DNA of 64,000 nucleotides from Micromonospora polyrhachis (GCF_014203835.1 NZ_JACHJW010000001.1:6894501-6958500), one strand, 5' to 3'; positions 1 to 9,585 are shown, counted from the stretch's first letter. Notes: generated by a model not told the origin, from the sequence alone. Numbers and translations: made by a program.

Positions 1-71
1 CCGGTTCGATGACGGCGCTGATACGGCACGTTCGGTGATGCGATCGGAGCTGTGGTCGGCCGGCGCGGCAC

Positions 72-1046
72 TCAGGAGAGCAGGCCCACCTCCCGATTCA
101 CGTCGATGAGGACCTTGCCGCTCGTGTCCCGGGCGGCCATCGCGGCATGTGCGGCACCGACCTCGTCGAGCGCGACGATCCGGTCGATTCGGGCAACCAG
201 TTCGCGCCGGCCGGCGAGGGCGAAGAGCTGGTCGGTGATCGTGCGGAGTAGCCTCCGGTCGGCCACGACGTGCCGCATCCAGAAGCCGACACAACCGACC
301 GACAACTCCGCCAGGTGCTCCGTCGACACCTCGTCGGGTTCGTCCCGCCAGCCGATGCAGACCAGCCGTCCAAACGGCCTCAGTCCACGCATCGCCGATC
401 GCAGCACCGCGCCTCCGACCGAGTCGACGAACAGGTCGACGCCGCCGCCGGTGGCCTCCCGCAGCCGCTCGGCGAGCTGCGGGTCGGCCGGGTCCAACGC
501 CACGTCGGCACCGAGCGTCTGGACGAGTTTCCGCTTCTCCGGCGTGGAGGCGAGGCCGACGACCGTACCGGCGCCCAGTGACCGGGCCAGTTGGATCGTC
601 AGGTGTCCCACCCCGCCGGCAGCCGCCGACACGGCGACGCTCTCCCCACGCTGGAGCCGCCCGGCGAGGACCAGGGCCCCGTACCCGGTGGCCCCCTGCT
701 CCAGCAACGCGGCGGCCTGCTGATCGTCCACCTCGTCCGGAAGCTCCACGGTGTGGGCGTCGGTGGCGGCGACGACCTGGGCGTACCCGCCGCCCTGACG
801 TAACAGGACCGCCACCCGGTGGCCGTCGAACCGGCGGCGACCCACCGCGTCCACTCCGAGCACCGCGGGTAGTGAGTGCGGGTGGTGCCCGCTGCGTAGG
901 TCCAGGTCCTCGTAGTTGACGCCGGCAAACACCACGTCGACCAGGCTCTCTCCGGGGCCGGCGACGGCCTCGGGTACGTCCTCGACCCGGAACACCTCCG
1001 GTCCACCGGTACGACGTACCACGGCCGCACGCATCCGCCCGCTCAC
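72..1046 (-). CDS. Quinone oxidoreductase-like MDR enzyme
   Basis: Medium-chain dehydrogenase/reductase of the NADPH:quinone oxidoreductase type, about 324 aa. The N-terminal GroES-like part has the family segment FAGVNYEDLDLRSG. The Rossmann part carries AAAGGVGHLTIQLAR, the glycine-rich NADP-binding motif. No structural or catalytic zinc cysteine cluster is visible, so this is a zinc-independent member, expected in the cytosol. I chose the GTG at 1046 because GGGAGGA lies 5 nt upstream; an ATG at 1034 is the alternative. It follows the ATP-grasp gene by 34 nt and is probably co-transcribed, so it may tailor the same small molecule. The substrate cannot be deduced. Confidence 0.85.
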   Translation of the reverse strand: MSGRMRAAVVRRTGGPEVFRVEDVPEAVAGPGESLVDVVFAGVNYEDLDLRSGHHPHSLPAVLGVDAVGRRRFDGHRVAVLLRQGGGYAQVVAATDAHTVELPDEVDDQQAAALLEQGATGYGALVLAGRLQRGESVAVSAAAGGVGHLTIQLARSLGAGTVVGLASTPEKRKLVQTLGADVALDPADPQLAERLREATGGGVDLFVDSVGGAVLRSAMRGLRPFGRLVCIGWRDEPDEVSTEHLAELSVGCVGFWMRHVVADRRLLRTITDQLFALAGRRELVARIDRIVALDEVGAAHAAMAARDTSGKVLIDVNREVGLLS

Positions 1047-1080
1047 CGTGTCCTCCCGCCCATGGGCACCACGAACCTGG

Positions 1081-2415
1081 TCACACCGACACACCGGTCA
1101 GCAGGGCGGCCAGCCGACGTTGGTACTCCCGTACGGCGGCCAGGTCCTCGGCGACGACGCAGTACACGACGGTGTCGTCGGCGGGCACGTGGCAGGAGGT
1201 GAGGATGATGCCGGTTCGGGTGGCCGGGTCATAGGCGAGACCGGCGGCGGTGAGCTGTTCGAGCGCTCCGGTGAACGACGCCGCTTGCCATCCGCCCCGT
1301 TCCATGATCACGCGATGGTCCCGATGGTTGGCACCGACGACGCGCGCGCCGATCACCGCGTGCAGATGGGTGGAACCGGTGATCCGGCCGTTCGTCTCAC
1401 TGAAGACGATCTCGCCCTCCGGGGTGAGGATGGCGTCGGTGCTGAGGTTTCCCCGGTAGCCAAGCCCTCGGATCGGCTCGCACAGCCGGCGGCCGGCGAC
1501 GACGAGCCGGTCCCGTACCTGCGGATCGATGGACTGGGCCGGAACGATCTCGCCGACCGCCACCGGCTCCATCAGGATCTCGCCCACACCGAGGAGTTCG
1601 ATCTCCTCGTCGGTGATGACGAACTCGGCGTAGATCGTGACGGAGTCGGCGAAGTACCGCTCCACCACCAGCCGGTGGCCCCGTCCACCGGTGAGCCAGG
1701 TCCAGCGTTGGGTCACGTAGTCGGTGACGGCCGGGCCATCCGGCAGCACGACGACCTGCGGCGCACCGGCCGGCCGCAGCGCGTCGGTGGTGGCGAGGAT
1801 CTCGTTGCCGAATCCACCACCGTGAAACTCCTGTTTGACCATGACCGGATATCCCTGGCCCAGTAACGCGTTGATGGCCGCCTCGGCCTGCTCCGGTCGG
1901 GTGACCACGGTGCCCGGGGCGATCGACACGCCGGTACCGGCGGCCATCGCCCGGAAGGCTGCCTTGCTGTTGACCAAGGCGTCGCCGCCCTGGGCGCTGA
2001 ACCGGTGACCGGGCAGTGCGGGCTCGATATCCAACACGGTGGCGAGTTCCGCGATGGCGGTGTCGGTGTAGACGGCCAGCACCTGATCGATCCGTCGGGT
2101 GGTGAGCACTGTCCGTAGTTCGTCCCGGAAGCCCTCATCGGCCAGCCGGTCCGGGGTCAGGATGTCACCGCCGAGGAAGCCGGGCGGCGGTACGACCAGT
2201 GTCAACGTCGCCAGCCGGGTACCGGTCAACGCGGTGACGTAGTTCAGATAGGCGGTCTCCGGCAGCCAGGGCAGCACCAGGATGTCACCGTCCCGGGCAT
2301 ACCAGAGCATGCGTTGGGCGCCACAGCCACCACTGACCAGATCATCCGGGGAGAGTGTCGTCAGGTCGCCCACCATCTCCTCGGTACGGCTGTTACCCAC
2401 GATCAATGTCGTCAT
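1081..2415 (-). CDS. ATP-grasp peptide ligase, PGM1/BesA-like
   Basis: A 444-aa protein with a pre-ATP-grasp N-terminus (TLIVGNSRTEEMVGD, then LVSGGCGAQRMLW) and an ATP-grasp core. Visible features are the Lys of YPVMVKQEFHGGG (lid/ATP binding, near residue 200) and the metal-binding end GEIVFSETNGRITGSTH (near 345-360). The overall layout matches the PGM1 (pheganomycin) and BesA (L-propargylglycine-glutamate ligase) family, which joins amino acids or peptides by acyl-phosphate chemistry. The ATG at 2415 is preferred over 2421 because GGAG sits 8 nt before it. It lies between an MFS exporter and an MDR oxidoreductase on the same strand. The family assignment is fairly sure; the amide product is unknown. 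Confidence 0.8.
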   Translation of the reverse strand: MTTLIVGNSRTEEMVGDLTTLSPDDLVSGGCGAQRMLWYARDGDILVLPWLPETAYLNYVTALTGTRLATLTLVVPPPGFLGGDILTPDRLADEGFRDELRTVLTTRRIDQVLAVYTDTAIAELATVLDIEPALPGHRFSAQGGDALVNSKAAFRAMAAGTGVSIAPGTVVTRPEQAEAAINALLGQGYPVMVKQEFHGGGFGNEILATTDALRPAGAPQVVVLPDGPAVTDYVTQRWTWLTGGRGHRLVVERYFADSVTIYAEFVITDEEIELLGVGEILMEPVAVGEIVPAQSIDPQVRDRLVVAGRRLCEPIRGLGYRGNLSTDAILTPEGEIVFSETNGRITGSTHLHAVIGARVVGANHRDHRVIMERGGWQAASFTGALEQLTAAGLAYDPATRTGIILTSCHVPADDTVVYCVVAEDLAAVREYQRRLAALLTGVSV

Positions 2416-2981
2416 GCCCATGTCTCCGCTCTACGTGCCACGGTGCCGTCCATCAGCGCTGGCGTGCCGTCATAAGCGCTGGCCAGTGGCCCCGGATCGC
2501 TCCGGAGAGCAGGAGCCGAATGATGTTTCCGGTGATCGGTGCCAACGTCCCGCCAAGCCGAACCTGAGCTGGTCCGAGAATTCCGATTCGGAGCTCTTGG
2601 TCCCGACCGGATGCGATTTCCGCAACATTTTCATCGACGCACGTCAGCGGCCATTCTGCAGCCTTCCCGTGATGTCACAACGGGAGATCCGCGTGGATCT
2701 TGCCCGGGTTGTCACCTGGCTACAGGCTTACACAGTCGCCAGCCCATCGCAAGATACACATTGAACAACATCAACTGACAGACGCTTCGACCAGGGCCCC
2801 CGCGGCGACCGGAGGCAGACCCAACCGCCCCAACCGCAGCCCTCCCGGCGATCCACACCAGAGGCGGACGACCAGCCCAGAGTCGACCTGATCCACCGCC
2901 AAACACGACCCAATTACATTGTCCACAATAAATATATTGCGTTGATTCGTGGGGGCGACACGGAGCGACCTCCGGAACTGG
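2416..2981. other. Non-coding gap between MFS and ATP-grasp genes
   Basis: About 566 bp without a convincing gene. Short open frames here have no family resemblance and no ribosome binding site. The part around 2690-2960 is clearly AT-richer than its surroundings (for example the stretch near 2920-2945). It is probably promoter DNA for the ATP-grasp/MDR pair downstream on the minus strand. I could not define a -35/-10 pair with confidence. Confidence 0.4.
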
Positions 2982-4265
2982 TCAACGCCCGGTGTGGTCG
3001 GTGGCCACCGCGCTCGACCGGCGGGTGGTGACCGTGCGCCGCAACGCGAAGAAACCGGCGGCGAGGATCCCGACCACGACGATGGAGACCGCCGAGGCCA
3101 ACAGGGTCCCGCGGGCGCCCAGAACCACCAGGGCGGGCGCCCCCAGTACCGCACCCAGCGGTACGGATATGACCGTCACCGCCCCCCGGGCGGCCAACAC
3201 CCGAGGTAGGTTCTGCGCATCGGTCGACTGCTGGAACAGCGTGATGGTCGTCGAGGGAAAGGGCCCCCAGATCAGGCCACACAACGCGAAGGCGGCCCAG
3301 GCGACGGTGGTGGGCACGCCCAACCCGAGCGGCACCAGGGCGACACCGAAACACAGGACGATCCCGATACTGGTCGGCAGCAGCGGCCAGGTCCGTAGGT
3401 ATCCGGCAGCGAACGCGCCCACCACCGCGCCGATGCCGAAGGCGGTGTAGAAGGCGGCGAGCGTGGCGGGGGTCCCACCCAGCTCCTCCACCGCGTACAC
3501 CGGGAGGGCTACCGTGACCGGCCCGTAGAGGAAGAACCAACCGAAGGAGAGGGCCAACAGGCCGAGCAGCCGGGGGTCCCGCCGGATCACCCGCAATCCG
3601 GCCGTACGGGACGCACTGGACTTCGGCTGAGCGGCACTGGCCCGGGGAAGGGCGTACCGGTAGGTGACGGCGAGTACCGCGAAGGTGGCCGCGTCGACAG
3701 CGATCACCCACACCGCCCCGCTACCGCCGATGAGCAGGGCGGCCATCGGCGGACCGACCACGGTGGTGAACTCCAGCATCATGTTGACCACCGCGTTGCC
3801 GGCGAGCAGGTGTCGCTGGGGCAACAGTTCGGTCAGCATCGTGTAGCGACCGGCCGTCCCCCACGCATGTAACAGGGAGGAGACGCCCAGCAGGACGACG
3901 TACCAACCCACGGTCAGCGCACCCAGCAGATGCGCAAGCGGGATCGCCGCGAGGGTGCCGGCCCGGAGCGTGGCGTCCCAGCCGGCGAGTTGGGCGCCGC
4001 TACGGCCGCTGAGGAGCCGACCGAACAGCAACGCGCCGGCCGCACCCGGCAGGGTGTACGCGGCCACCGCCAGCGCGACCCAGAGACCACGTTGCCCGGC
4101 CGGGGCGAGTTCCAACGCCAGCCAACTGATCGCGACGGTGCTCATGCCGTTACCCAGGCTGGACAGTCCAATCCCGGGTAGCACCCGACGCAACAGCGGA
4201 TGCCTCAGCACCGGCCAGTACGGCGAGCCTGCGACGGTCCGACCCACCGTGACGCGAAGCGACAT
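2982..4265 (-). CDS. MFS transporter (drug/peptide exporter type)
   Basis: A 427-aa integral membrane protein with about 12 hydrophobic segments and typical MFS loops, for example GRLLSGRSGAQLAGW after the second helix. It resembles the actinobacterial MFS exporters that sit in natural-product clusters. The ATG at 4265 has only a weak GAG upstream. It runs in the same direction as the ATP-grasp ligase, 566 bp before it, so it may export that ligase's product; this is inference from neighbourhood only. The substrate cannot be read from sequence. Confidence 0.85.
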   Translation of the reverse strand: MSLRVTVGRTVAGSPYWPVLRHPLLRRVLPGIGLSSLGNGMSTVAISWLALELAPAGQRGLWVALAVAAYTLPGAAGALLFGRLLSGRSGAQLAGWDATLRAGTLAAIPLAHLLGALTVGWYVVLLGVSSLLHAWGTAGRYTMLTELLPQRHLLAGNAVVNMMLEFTTVVGPPMAALLIGGSGAVWVIAVDAATFAVLAVTYRYALPRASAAQPKSSASRTAGLRVIRRDPRLLGLLALSFGWFFLYGPVTVALPVYAVEELGGTPATLAAFYTAFGIGAVVGAFAAGYLRTWPLLPTSIGIVLCFGVALVPLGLGVPTTVAWAAFALCGLIWGPFPSTTITLFQQSTDAQNLPRVLAARGAVTVISVPLGAVLGAPALVVLGARGTLLASAVSIVVVGILAAGFFALRRTVTTRRSSAVATDHTGR

Positions 4266-4369
4266 CGCTCAACTACATCCATCGATACCTGGGGCGTCAA
4301 GGCTCTTGCAACATCCACGGCAGTTGTTAGCCGGACGCCTGATCCCGGTGGCTTGGCCGGTGGGTCCCG

Positions 4370-6988
4370 TCAACCGGCCCCGAGGCAGACGAAGGCGGCT
4401 GCGGTGGCCTCGGCCCGCCCGTCGTCGCGTCGGGCGAACACCTGCTGTGCCCCGGCCAGCGCCGACGCGGGTGGCTCACCAGACCGCATCCGGTGGTGCA
4501 GGTCGAGCATCAGGGCTGTGGTGAGGTCTGCCGGTACCGGCAGCACACTGGCGATCAGCGTACGGGTACCGGCCGCCAGCAACACCGAGGTGAAGCCCAA
4601 CAACTCGTCACCGGGCCGTACCCCGGACAGACCGGAGTCACAGGCGGAAAGGACGACGCACCCGGGCGACCGCGGCAACCGCTCCAGTTCGTAGGCGGTC
4701 AACGGCCCGTCGGCCAGCTCCAGCGTGGAGAAGAGCGGATTGTCCGCCCGAAACGTGCCGTGCGCGGCGACGTGGGCCAGCCGGGTACCGTCCAGCGCGG
4801 CGGTCACCGCCTCGGCCGTCGCGGCGGAACCGGCCAACACCCGGGATGTGGGCAGGATTCCGGCGAGCGCGCGTACCTCGGTCTGGCCGGCCGGCAGCCG
4901 CGCTCCGGCGACCAGGACCGGTGCCCGCTGCGGGATCTCCCGGCCGGTGGCCCGGAGCCAGGCCGCCGCCGAGGGCGCCACCGTGACCGACCGGCCGACA
5001 CAGGTCGGCAGCCCGGCCCACGGTACGGCGTGCAACTGCCCGATCGGGACGATCACCAGCGGCCAATCGGCCAGCCGTCGGCGGATCGAGCCGAACAACT
5101 GTTCATCCAGGACGCGCGCCGAGGCCAGTACGCTTTCCCGCACCGCGACCGAGTCGCCCTGGGTCACCAGCCGACGCAGCCCGAACCGGTGTAACCGGCT
5201 CTGGCGCAGCACTTCGGCGAGTGGGCCGAGGTCGTGCAGGGTGGCCCGCCCGGCGCGGACCACCACCGCACCCAGCCGTTGGTCGTTGGTCACCAATTCC
5301 ACCAACGCCGCGTTGTCCAGTCTGGTGGAGAGCGCTCGGATTCCCGGTGGCCGGTCCGCGGGCCCACCCCCGGCGTCGACCTGCCGGGTCAGCTCCCGGA
5401 TCCGCTGCTCCAATTCGGCCTGGCGCCGCCGCAGGCTCCGCACCGGGCGGCCCGCCAGCAGTGCGTCCTCCAACGCGGTGCTGACCATCCGCAGTTCGGC
5501 CAGCACGTCGGCGAGGTCAGGGTCCCGGGGCGGCACCGCCGGCCGCACCCGTAGCGCGTTCGCCCGCCAGCGTTCGGCCCAGGCCAGGACCTGCCCGGGT
5601 ACCCGGGAGCCAATCGCGATGTCGAGTCCCTCACCGGCGAGTTCCTGCCCGTGCGAGCCACTGTTCGCCCGGAGTTCGGTCGCCCCGAGCGACGCCCGGT
5701 AGCCGTCCAGCACCGCTAGTCCCCGTCGCAGCGCCGCAGCGGCCCCCCGCTCGTCGCCGTCCAGTCGGCGCAGGAGGGCCAGTGCGTACCAGCCCTGCGC
5801 CCGGCGACTGGCGGTGCCCTGGCGACGAGCCCCGCTGGCGCGGCTGAGCAGGTCCCGGGCCTGGTGGCGCCGACCCAGCCCGAGGGCGACCCGGGCCGCC
5901 TCGATCCGGGCGACCAGCGGCGGCCCGGGCCAGCCAGTGGCTTCGAGCAGGGCCACGTTACGCACCATCGCCCGGAGCAGGACCGCGGTCCGGGTCCCCC
6001 GGCGGTACTCGGCACGGAGCTCGACGTGTCGGGCGAACGCCGCCCAGGTGTGCCGGCCCTGCCTCCGAAACCGGCCGGCAGCCTGCCGGGCCGTGGTGGT
6101 GGCGGTGTCGAGGTCGTCGGCGAGCAGCCCCGCCCGGGCCCGGGCCAGCAACGCCTCGGCGAGGTCCGAGGTCATCGCCCGGCGACGCAGCTCGGTGACC
6201 GCGGTGGTGGCGACCTCGACCGCCTCGTCGACCAGCGGCACCGACAACAGCAGCTCGACCCGATCGAGCAGCAACGCCGGGCGGGGCACCGCCAACCTGC
6301 GGTACTCGTCGTCGCCGGCGTCAAAGATGCGCAGGGCACCCCCGACGTCACCCCGCTGGGCAGCGGCGATACCCAGGTTCCAGCGCGCGTCCGCAGCCGC
6401 GAGTTCGAGGCCGAGCCGACTGAAGATCTCCGCCGACCGGTCCAGGTCGTCGTCCGCGCCACGCACGGTGCCTCGGTGTGCGTTCAACAGGCCCCGGTTG
6501 TTCCGGGCCCGTGCCTCCAGCAGCAGGTCACCCTCGCGTTGGGCGATCTCCACCGCCGCCCCGTAGTCCCGCACCGCCTCGTCGTACCGCCCCCGGTAGT
6601 GCAGCACCACCCCCCGCTGCATCCGAGCCCGTCCGGCGTCGGCCCCGGTCAACTGGGTCAGGGCCGCGGTGACCGTCCGCAGCGCGGCGGTGTTCCGGCC
6701 GGCGGTGGCCAGGACGTATCCGAGGCTCATCCGGGCCAGTGCGGTCACCCGGGGCGAGCCGGTACGGGCGGCCACTCGTACCGCCCGGCGTAGCTGCCGC
6801 AACGCGCCCGGTAGGTCGTTGAGTTCCCGTAGGGCCAGGCCGATGGCCCGGTGGGCGGTGGACCGTTCGTCCGGATCGGCCGAGGCGGGTACCCGCTGAC
6901 CGAGGGCGATGGCCTCACGGGGAAAGCGTTGCACGGCGGCCAGCGCCGCCTGGGCCAGACTGCGGCCGGGGTCAGCGCTGTCGACCAT
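4370..6988 (-). CDS. TPR-CHAT (caspase-like) protease protein
   Basis: About 872 aa. Residues roughly 1-500 are Ala/Leu/Arg-rich helical repeats of TPR character (for example the segment with ARNNRGLLNAHRGT). The last 300 residues form a CHAT domain, the caspase-HetF-associated peptidase fold. The catalytic pair is visible as His in LAHVAAHGTF (about residue 741) and Cys in VVLSACDSG (about 783). CHAT proteins cleave specific protein partners, often within regulated multi-gene systems. It is transcribed divergently from a subtilisin gene followed by an ECF sigma factor, with 165 bp between them. The start is uncertain: ATG at 6988 is chosen, a TTG at 7024 is possible, and neither has a strong Shine-Dalgarno. 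Confidence 0.88.
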   Translation of the reverse strand: MVDSADPGRSLAQAALAAVQRFPREAIALGQRVPASADPDERSTAHRAIGLALRELNDLPGALRQLRRAVRVAARTGSPRVTALARMSLGYVLATAGRNTAALRTVTAALTQLTGADAGRARMQRGVVLHYRGRYDEAVRDYGAAVEIAQREGDLLLEARARNNRGLLNAHRGTVRGADDDLDRSAEIFSRLGLELAAADARWNLGIAAAQRGDVGGALRIFDAGDDEYRRLAVPRPALLLDRVELLLSVPLVDEAVEVATTAVTELRRRAMTSDLAEALLARARAGLLADDLDTATTTARQAAGRFRRQGRHTWAAFARHVELRAEYRRGTRTAVLLRAMVRNVALLEATGWPGPPLVARIEAARVALGLGRRHQARDLLSRASGARRQGTASRRAQGWYALALLRRLDGDERGAAAALRRGLAVLDGYRASLGATELRANSGSHGQELAGEGLDIAIGSRVPGQVLAWAERWRANALRVRPAVPPRDPDLADVLAELRMVSTALEDALLAGRPVRSLRRRQAELEQRIRELTRQVDAGGGPADRPPGIRALSTRLDNAALVELVTNDQRLGAVVVRAGRATLHDLGPLAEVLRQSRLHRFGLRRLVTQGDSVAVRESVLASARVLDEQLFGSIRRRLADWPLVIVPIGQLHAVPWAGLPTCVGRSVTVAPSAAAWLRATGREIPQRAPVLVAGARLPAGQTEVRALAGILPTSRVLAGSAATAEAVTAALDGTRLAHVAAHGTFRADNPLFSTLELADGPLTAYELERLPRSPGCVVLSACDSGLSGVRPGDELLGFTSVLLAAGTRTLIASVLPVPADLTTALMLDLHHRMRSGEPPASALAGAQQVFARRDDGRAEATAAAFVCLGAG

Positions 6989-7153
6989 GTGATGAGGGTG
7001 GCCGATCCGCCATCCCTGGGTCAAACCGGTCGATGTTGTCGGTCTCCGTGGTTCGGACTCCCACCATCGGCGCGGCTCACACCACGGTCAATCGAGGGGC
7101 GACTATATTTGCCTCTGATCCCTGACGGAGTCGCACTGACCCCTGGAGGAGCG
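6989..7153. promoter_or_regulatory. Divergent promoter region, CHAT / S8 protease
   Basis: A 165-bp region between the start codons of the CHAT and subtilisin genes. It must hold both promoters. An AT-rich core (ACTATATTTG near 7099-7108) stands out in otherwise GC-rich DNA and could be part of a -10 element for the plus strand. The nearby ECF sigma factor may act here, but no promoter consensus could be established from one copy. Confidence 0.4.
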
Positions 7154-8464
7154 GTGTCCGCAGCCTGGTTCAACGAGTCCCGACCGACGGGCGGCATGTC
7201 ACGCCGGCAGCTCATGTTCCTCTCCACGGCGGTGGCCACCGCACCGCTGGTAGCCCCGCTATCCGCCGGTACGGCGCACGGCGCGGAGGGCGAGGAACAG
7301 GCGTACCAGCAGGCGTTCGAAACCATGCTGGCCACCGACCCGAACGTCCGCCGCCACCGGGAGCCGGGACGCGAGTTCTGCTACCGACCCCGACAACTAC
7401 TCGTGGCCCAGGCCGACACACCGCGCGTTGTCGCCCGGCTCCGGGAGTACGGCCACCCCACACAGACCGGAGGTCGCTTCGCCGGGGTGACCAAACTGGT
7501 CTTCGGCACCGAGGCCGACATCCCGACGCTCGTCAGACGACTACGGGACCCGAAGCAGTGGCCGGGTGGTGCGGTCCCGGCGGTGCAGCCACACCACGTG
7601 GCGGTCGGCTTCGGCAACATCATGGGTAACCCTGGCGCACCGCCCCGGGCTGCCGGTGCGCTGCCCGTACCCGACCCGGCACGCCTCGGTGAGGGAGCCG
7701 GGGTGACCGTCGGTGTCTGCGACACCGGCATCTGGCGCGACGCCGGGGCCTACCATCCGGTCTGGCTCGCCGGCAGCTACCTGCCGGAGTTCGACGACGA
7801 GGATCCGGTCTACCTGCACGACGACGTCCTCGCCGTGCAGGGCGGCCATGGCACCTTCGTCGCCGGAGTCGTCCGGCAGGCCGCCCCCGGCGTCCGGTTC
7901 GATCCCGAGCAGGCACTGAACCGTTCCGGTGTCGGAGACGAGGAGATGCTGGTCGGTGCGCTCGCCCGGCTCGGGCAGGCGGTGAGCATCGTCAACCTGT
8001 CACTGGGCTGCTTCACCCAGGACGACGTACCGCCGGTGCCGATTGTCAACGCGGTGGCGGCCCTGCCGGACCGTACCGCCGTGGTAGCAGCGGCGGGCAA
8101 CGCGGGCGTCGGCCGTCCAACCTGGCCGGCCGCGCTGGACCGGGTGGTGGCGGTGGCCGCCGTACGCCGCTCCGGTACGACCATCGAGCCGGAGCCGGCC
8201 AGCAACTTCGGCCCCTGGGTGTCGGCGTGCGCCATCGGTGACCGGGTGAGCACCTACGTGCCGGGGGTGTTCCCTTTACCCGGGCTGCCGGACCGACTGT
8301 TCGACGGCTTCGCCTCCTGGTCCGGCACCTCGTTCGCCGCAGCGCACGTCTCCGGTCGGCTGGCCGCGATGATGACCGCCGGCAATCTCGACGCCGAACA
8401 GGCCCGGCTGGCACTGCTCGCCACCCCGCCCTGGCACCCGGACTACGGGGTGTTCGTCAGTTGA
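7154..8464 (+). CDS. Tat-exported S8 (subtilisin) serine protease
   Basis: A 436-aa subtilase. The catalytic triad is clear: Asp190 in VGVCDTGIW, His232 in GGHGTFVAGVV and Ser393 in SGTSFAAAHVSG, with the oxyanion Asn in VAAAGNAG. The N-terminus has a twin-arginine-like signal, SRRQLMFLSTAVATAPL, followed by a hydrophobic stretch and GTAHGAEG, so secretion or attachment outside the cell is likely. The GTG at 7154 has GGAGGA 3 nt upstream. It is followed after 46 bp by an ECF sigma factor and is divergent from the CHAT protease gene, which suggests a linked proteolytic and signalling unit. The target is unknown. Confidence 0.92.
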   Translation: MSAAWFNESRPTGGMSRRQLMFLSTAVATAPLVAPLSAGTAHGAEGEEQAYQQAFETMLATDPNVRRHREPGREFCYRPRQLLVAQADTPRVVARLREYGHPTQTGGRFAGVTKLVFGTEADIPTLVRRLRDPKQWPGGAVPAVQPHHVAVGFGNIMGNPGAPPRAAGALPVPDPARLGEGAGVTVGVCDTGIWRDAGAYHPVWLAGSYLPEFDDEDPVYLHDDVLAVQGGHGTFVAGVVRQAAPGVRFDPEQALNRSGVGDEEMLVGALARLGQAVSIVNLSLGCFTQDDVPPVPIVNAVAALPDRTAVVAAAGNAGVGRPTWPAALDRVVAVAAVRRSGTTIEPEPASNFGPWVSACAIGDRVSTYVPGVFPLPGLPDRLFDGFASWSGTSFAAAHVSGRLAAMMTAGNLDAEQARLALLATPPWHPDYGVFVS

Positions 8465-8510
8465 CCAGCCGACCCGCAATCGGATCCGGTACCGAGAAGA
8501 CAGGGACATG

Positions 8511-9149
8511 ATGACCGAAACCCCCAGCAACCTGGTGGCAGCCGCCACCACCGGGGACGAGGATGCCTGGGCCGAACTGGTCCGGAGGTACACCCCGCTG
8601 GTCCTATCGGTGATCAAGTCGTACGGCCTGGACCGGACCGACGCGTCGGACGTCAACCAGACCGTCTGGCTACGTCTGGTGGAGCATCTGGACCGGATCG
8701 AGAAGCCGGCCGCTCTGGCCAGTTGGCTGGCGAGCACCACCCAGCGAGAGTGTTACCGGTTGCTGCGGCTCGGCCGCCGAACGCAGCCCGTCGACGTGTA
8801 CGACGAAGAAGCATTCGAGTCCCACCTCGGAATGTCCCTACTGACGGATTCGGCCACTCCGGACGAATACCTGCTGCGAGCAGAACGCCTGCAGGCGTTG
8901 CGGGAGGGCTTCGCCCAACTCCCGAGACGGTGCCAGGACATGTTGTCCATGCTCACCGCCGATCCGCCGGCCAGCTATCGCGAGATCAGTGAACGGTTGG
9001 CAATGCCGATCGGCAGCATCGGGCCGACCCAGGCCCGGTGTCTGCACAAGCTACGGAACTGCCCGGCGATCGTCGCGTTCGTCCGGGCGGTCCAGCACGC
9101 CGACGGAGAGGAAGGTGACCGTGATGGGATCGTGGCGGCTGGACGATGA
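8511..9149 (+). CDS. ECF-type RNA polymerase sigma factor
   Basis: About 212 aa with the sigma-70 region 2 segment (AWAELVRRYTPLVLSVIKSY, then DVNQTVWLRLVEHL) and a region 4 helix-turn-helix (YREISERLAMPIGSIGPTQA, then RCLHKLR). No region 1.1 or 3 is present, as expected for an ECF factor. No anti-sigma factor gene is adjacent. The second ATG (8511) is preferred because AGGGA lies 4 nt before it; 8508 is the alternative. It sits between the subtilisin gene and a small unknown gene that overlaps its 3' end, so the three are probably one operon. Confidence 0.9.
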   Translation: MTETPSNLVAAATTGDEDAWAELVRRYTPLVLSVIKSYGLDRTDASDVNQTVWLRLVEHLDRIEKPAALASWLASTTQRECYRLLRLGRRTQPVDVYDEEAFESHLGMSLLTDSATPDEYLLRAERLQALREGFAQLPRRCQDMLSMLTADPPASYREISERLAMPIGSIGPTQARCLHKLRNCPAIVAFVRAVQHADGEEGDRDGIVAAGR

Positions 9150-9585
9150 CGGGGCTCTGCTGGTTGACCTCGGAGACGCGCTCAGGGCAGCGGAGGTTCC
9201 GGCCGAGTTCCTGATGGCGGCCCGCGGGGCGCTGGCATGGCGCACGGTGGAAGAGGATCTGGCCCTCGCCGAGCTGACCTTCGACTCCGCCTGCGACGCG
9301 GAGCCGGCCGGTCTCACCCGCTCCGGTGCCGCCACCCGGACGTTGTCCTTCGACAGCGGTACGGCCTGCGTCGAGATCGAGGTGACCAGCGGTGGCATCG
9401 TCGGCCAGGTCTCGCCGGCGAGCCCAGGTCGGGTAACGATGGACACCGCTCACGGCACTCGGGAGGAGGTGGCCGTCGACCCTGGCGGCTACTTCACCCT
9501 GTCGGGTCCTCCGTCCGATCCGGTCCGGCTGCACGTCCGTACGCCGGCCTGCACGTTGGTGACCAGCTGGATCTGCCTGGCCTGA
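9121..9585 (+). CDS. Small uncharacterised protein of the CHAT/S8 island
   Basis: A 154-aa soluble acidic protein I do not recognise by family. It starts within the end of the sigma-factor gene (29-nt overlap) with AGGAAGG just upstream of the GTG at 9121, which argues for translational coupling. The N-terminal half is helical (LGDALRAAEVPAEFLMAARG). The C-terminal half is beta-rich, with GGYFTLSGPPSDPVRLHVR reminiscent of beta-sandwich folds. There is no signal peptide or membrane segment. Its position suggests an anti-sigma or adaptor role in the island, but that is a guess. Confidence 0.7.
   Translation: MMGSWRLDDDGALLVDLGDALRAAEVPAEFLMAARGALAWRTVEEDLALAELTFDSACDAEPAGLTRSGAATRTLSFDSGTACVEIEVTSGGIVGQVSPASPGRVTMDTAHGTREEVAVDPGGYFTLSGPPSDPVRLHVRTPACTLVTSWICLA

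Noticed and set aside
2539-2906. Short open frames in the gap before the ATP-grasp gene as a precursor peptide
   Set aside because: No ribosome binding site, no leader-like or repeated core sequence; composition typical of chance frames.
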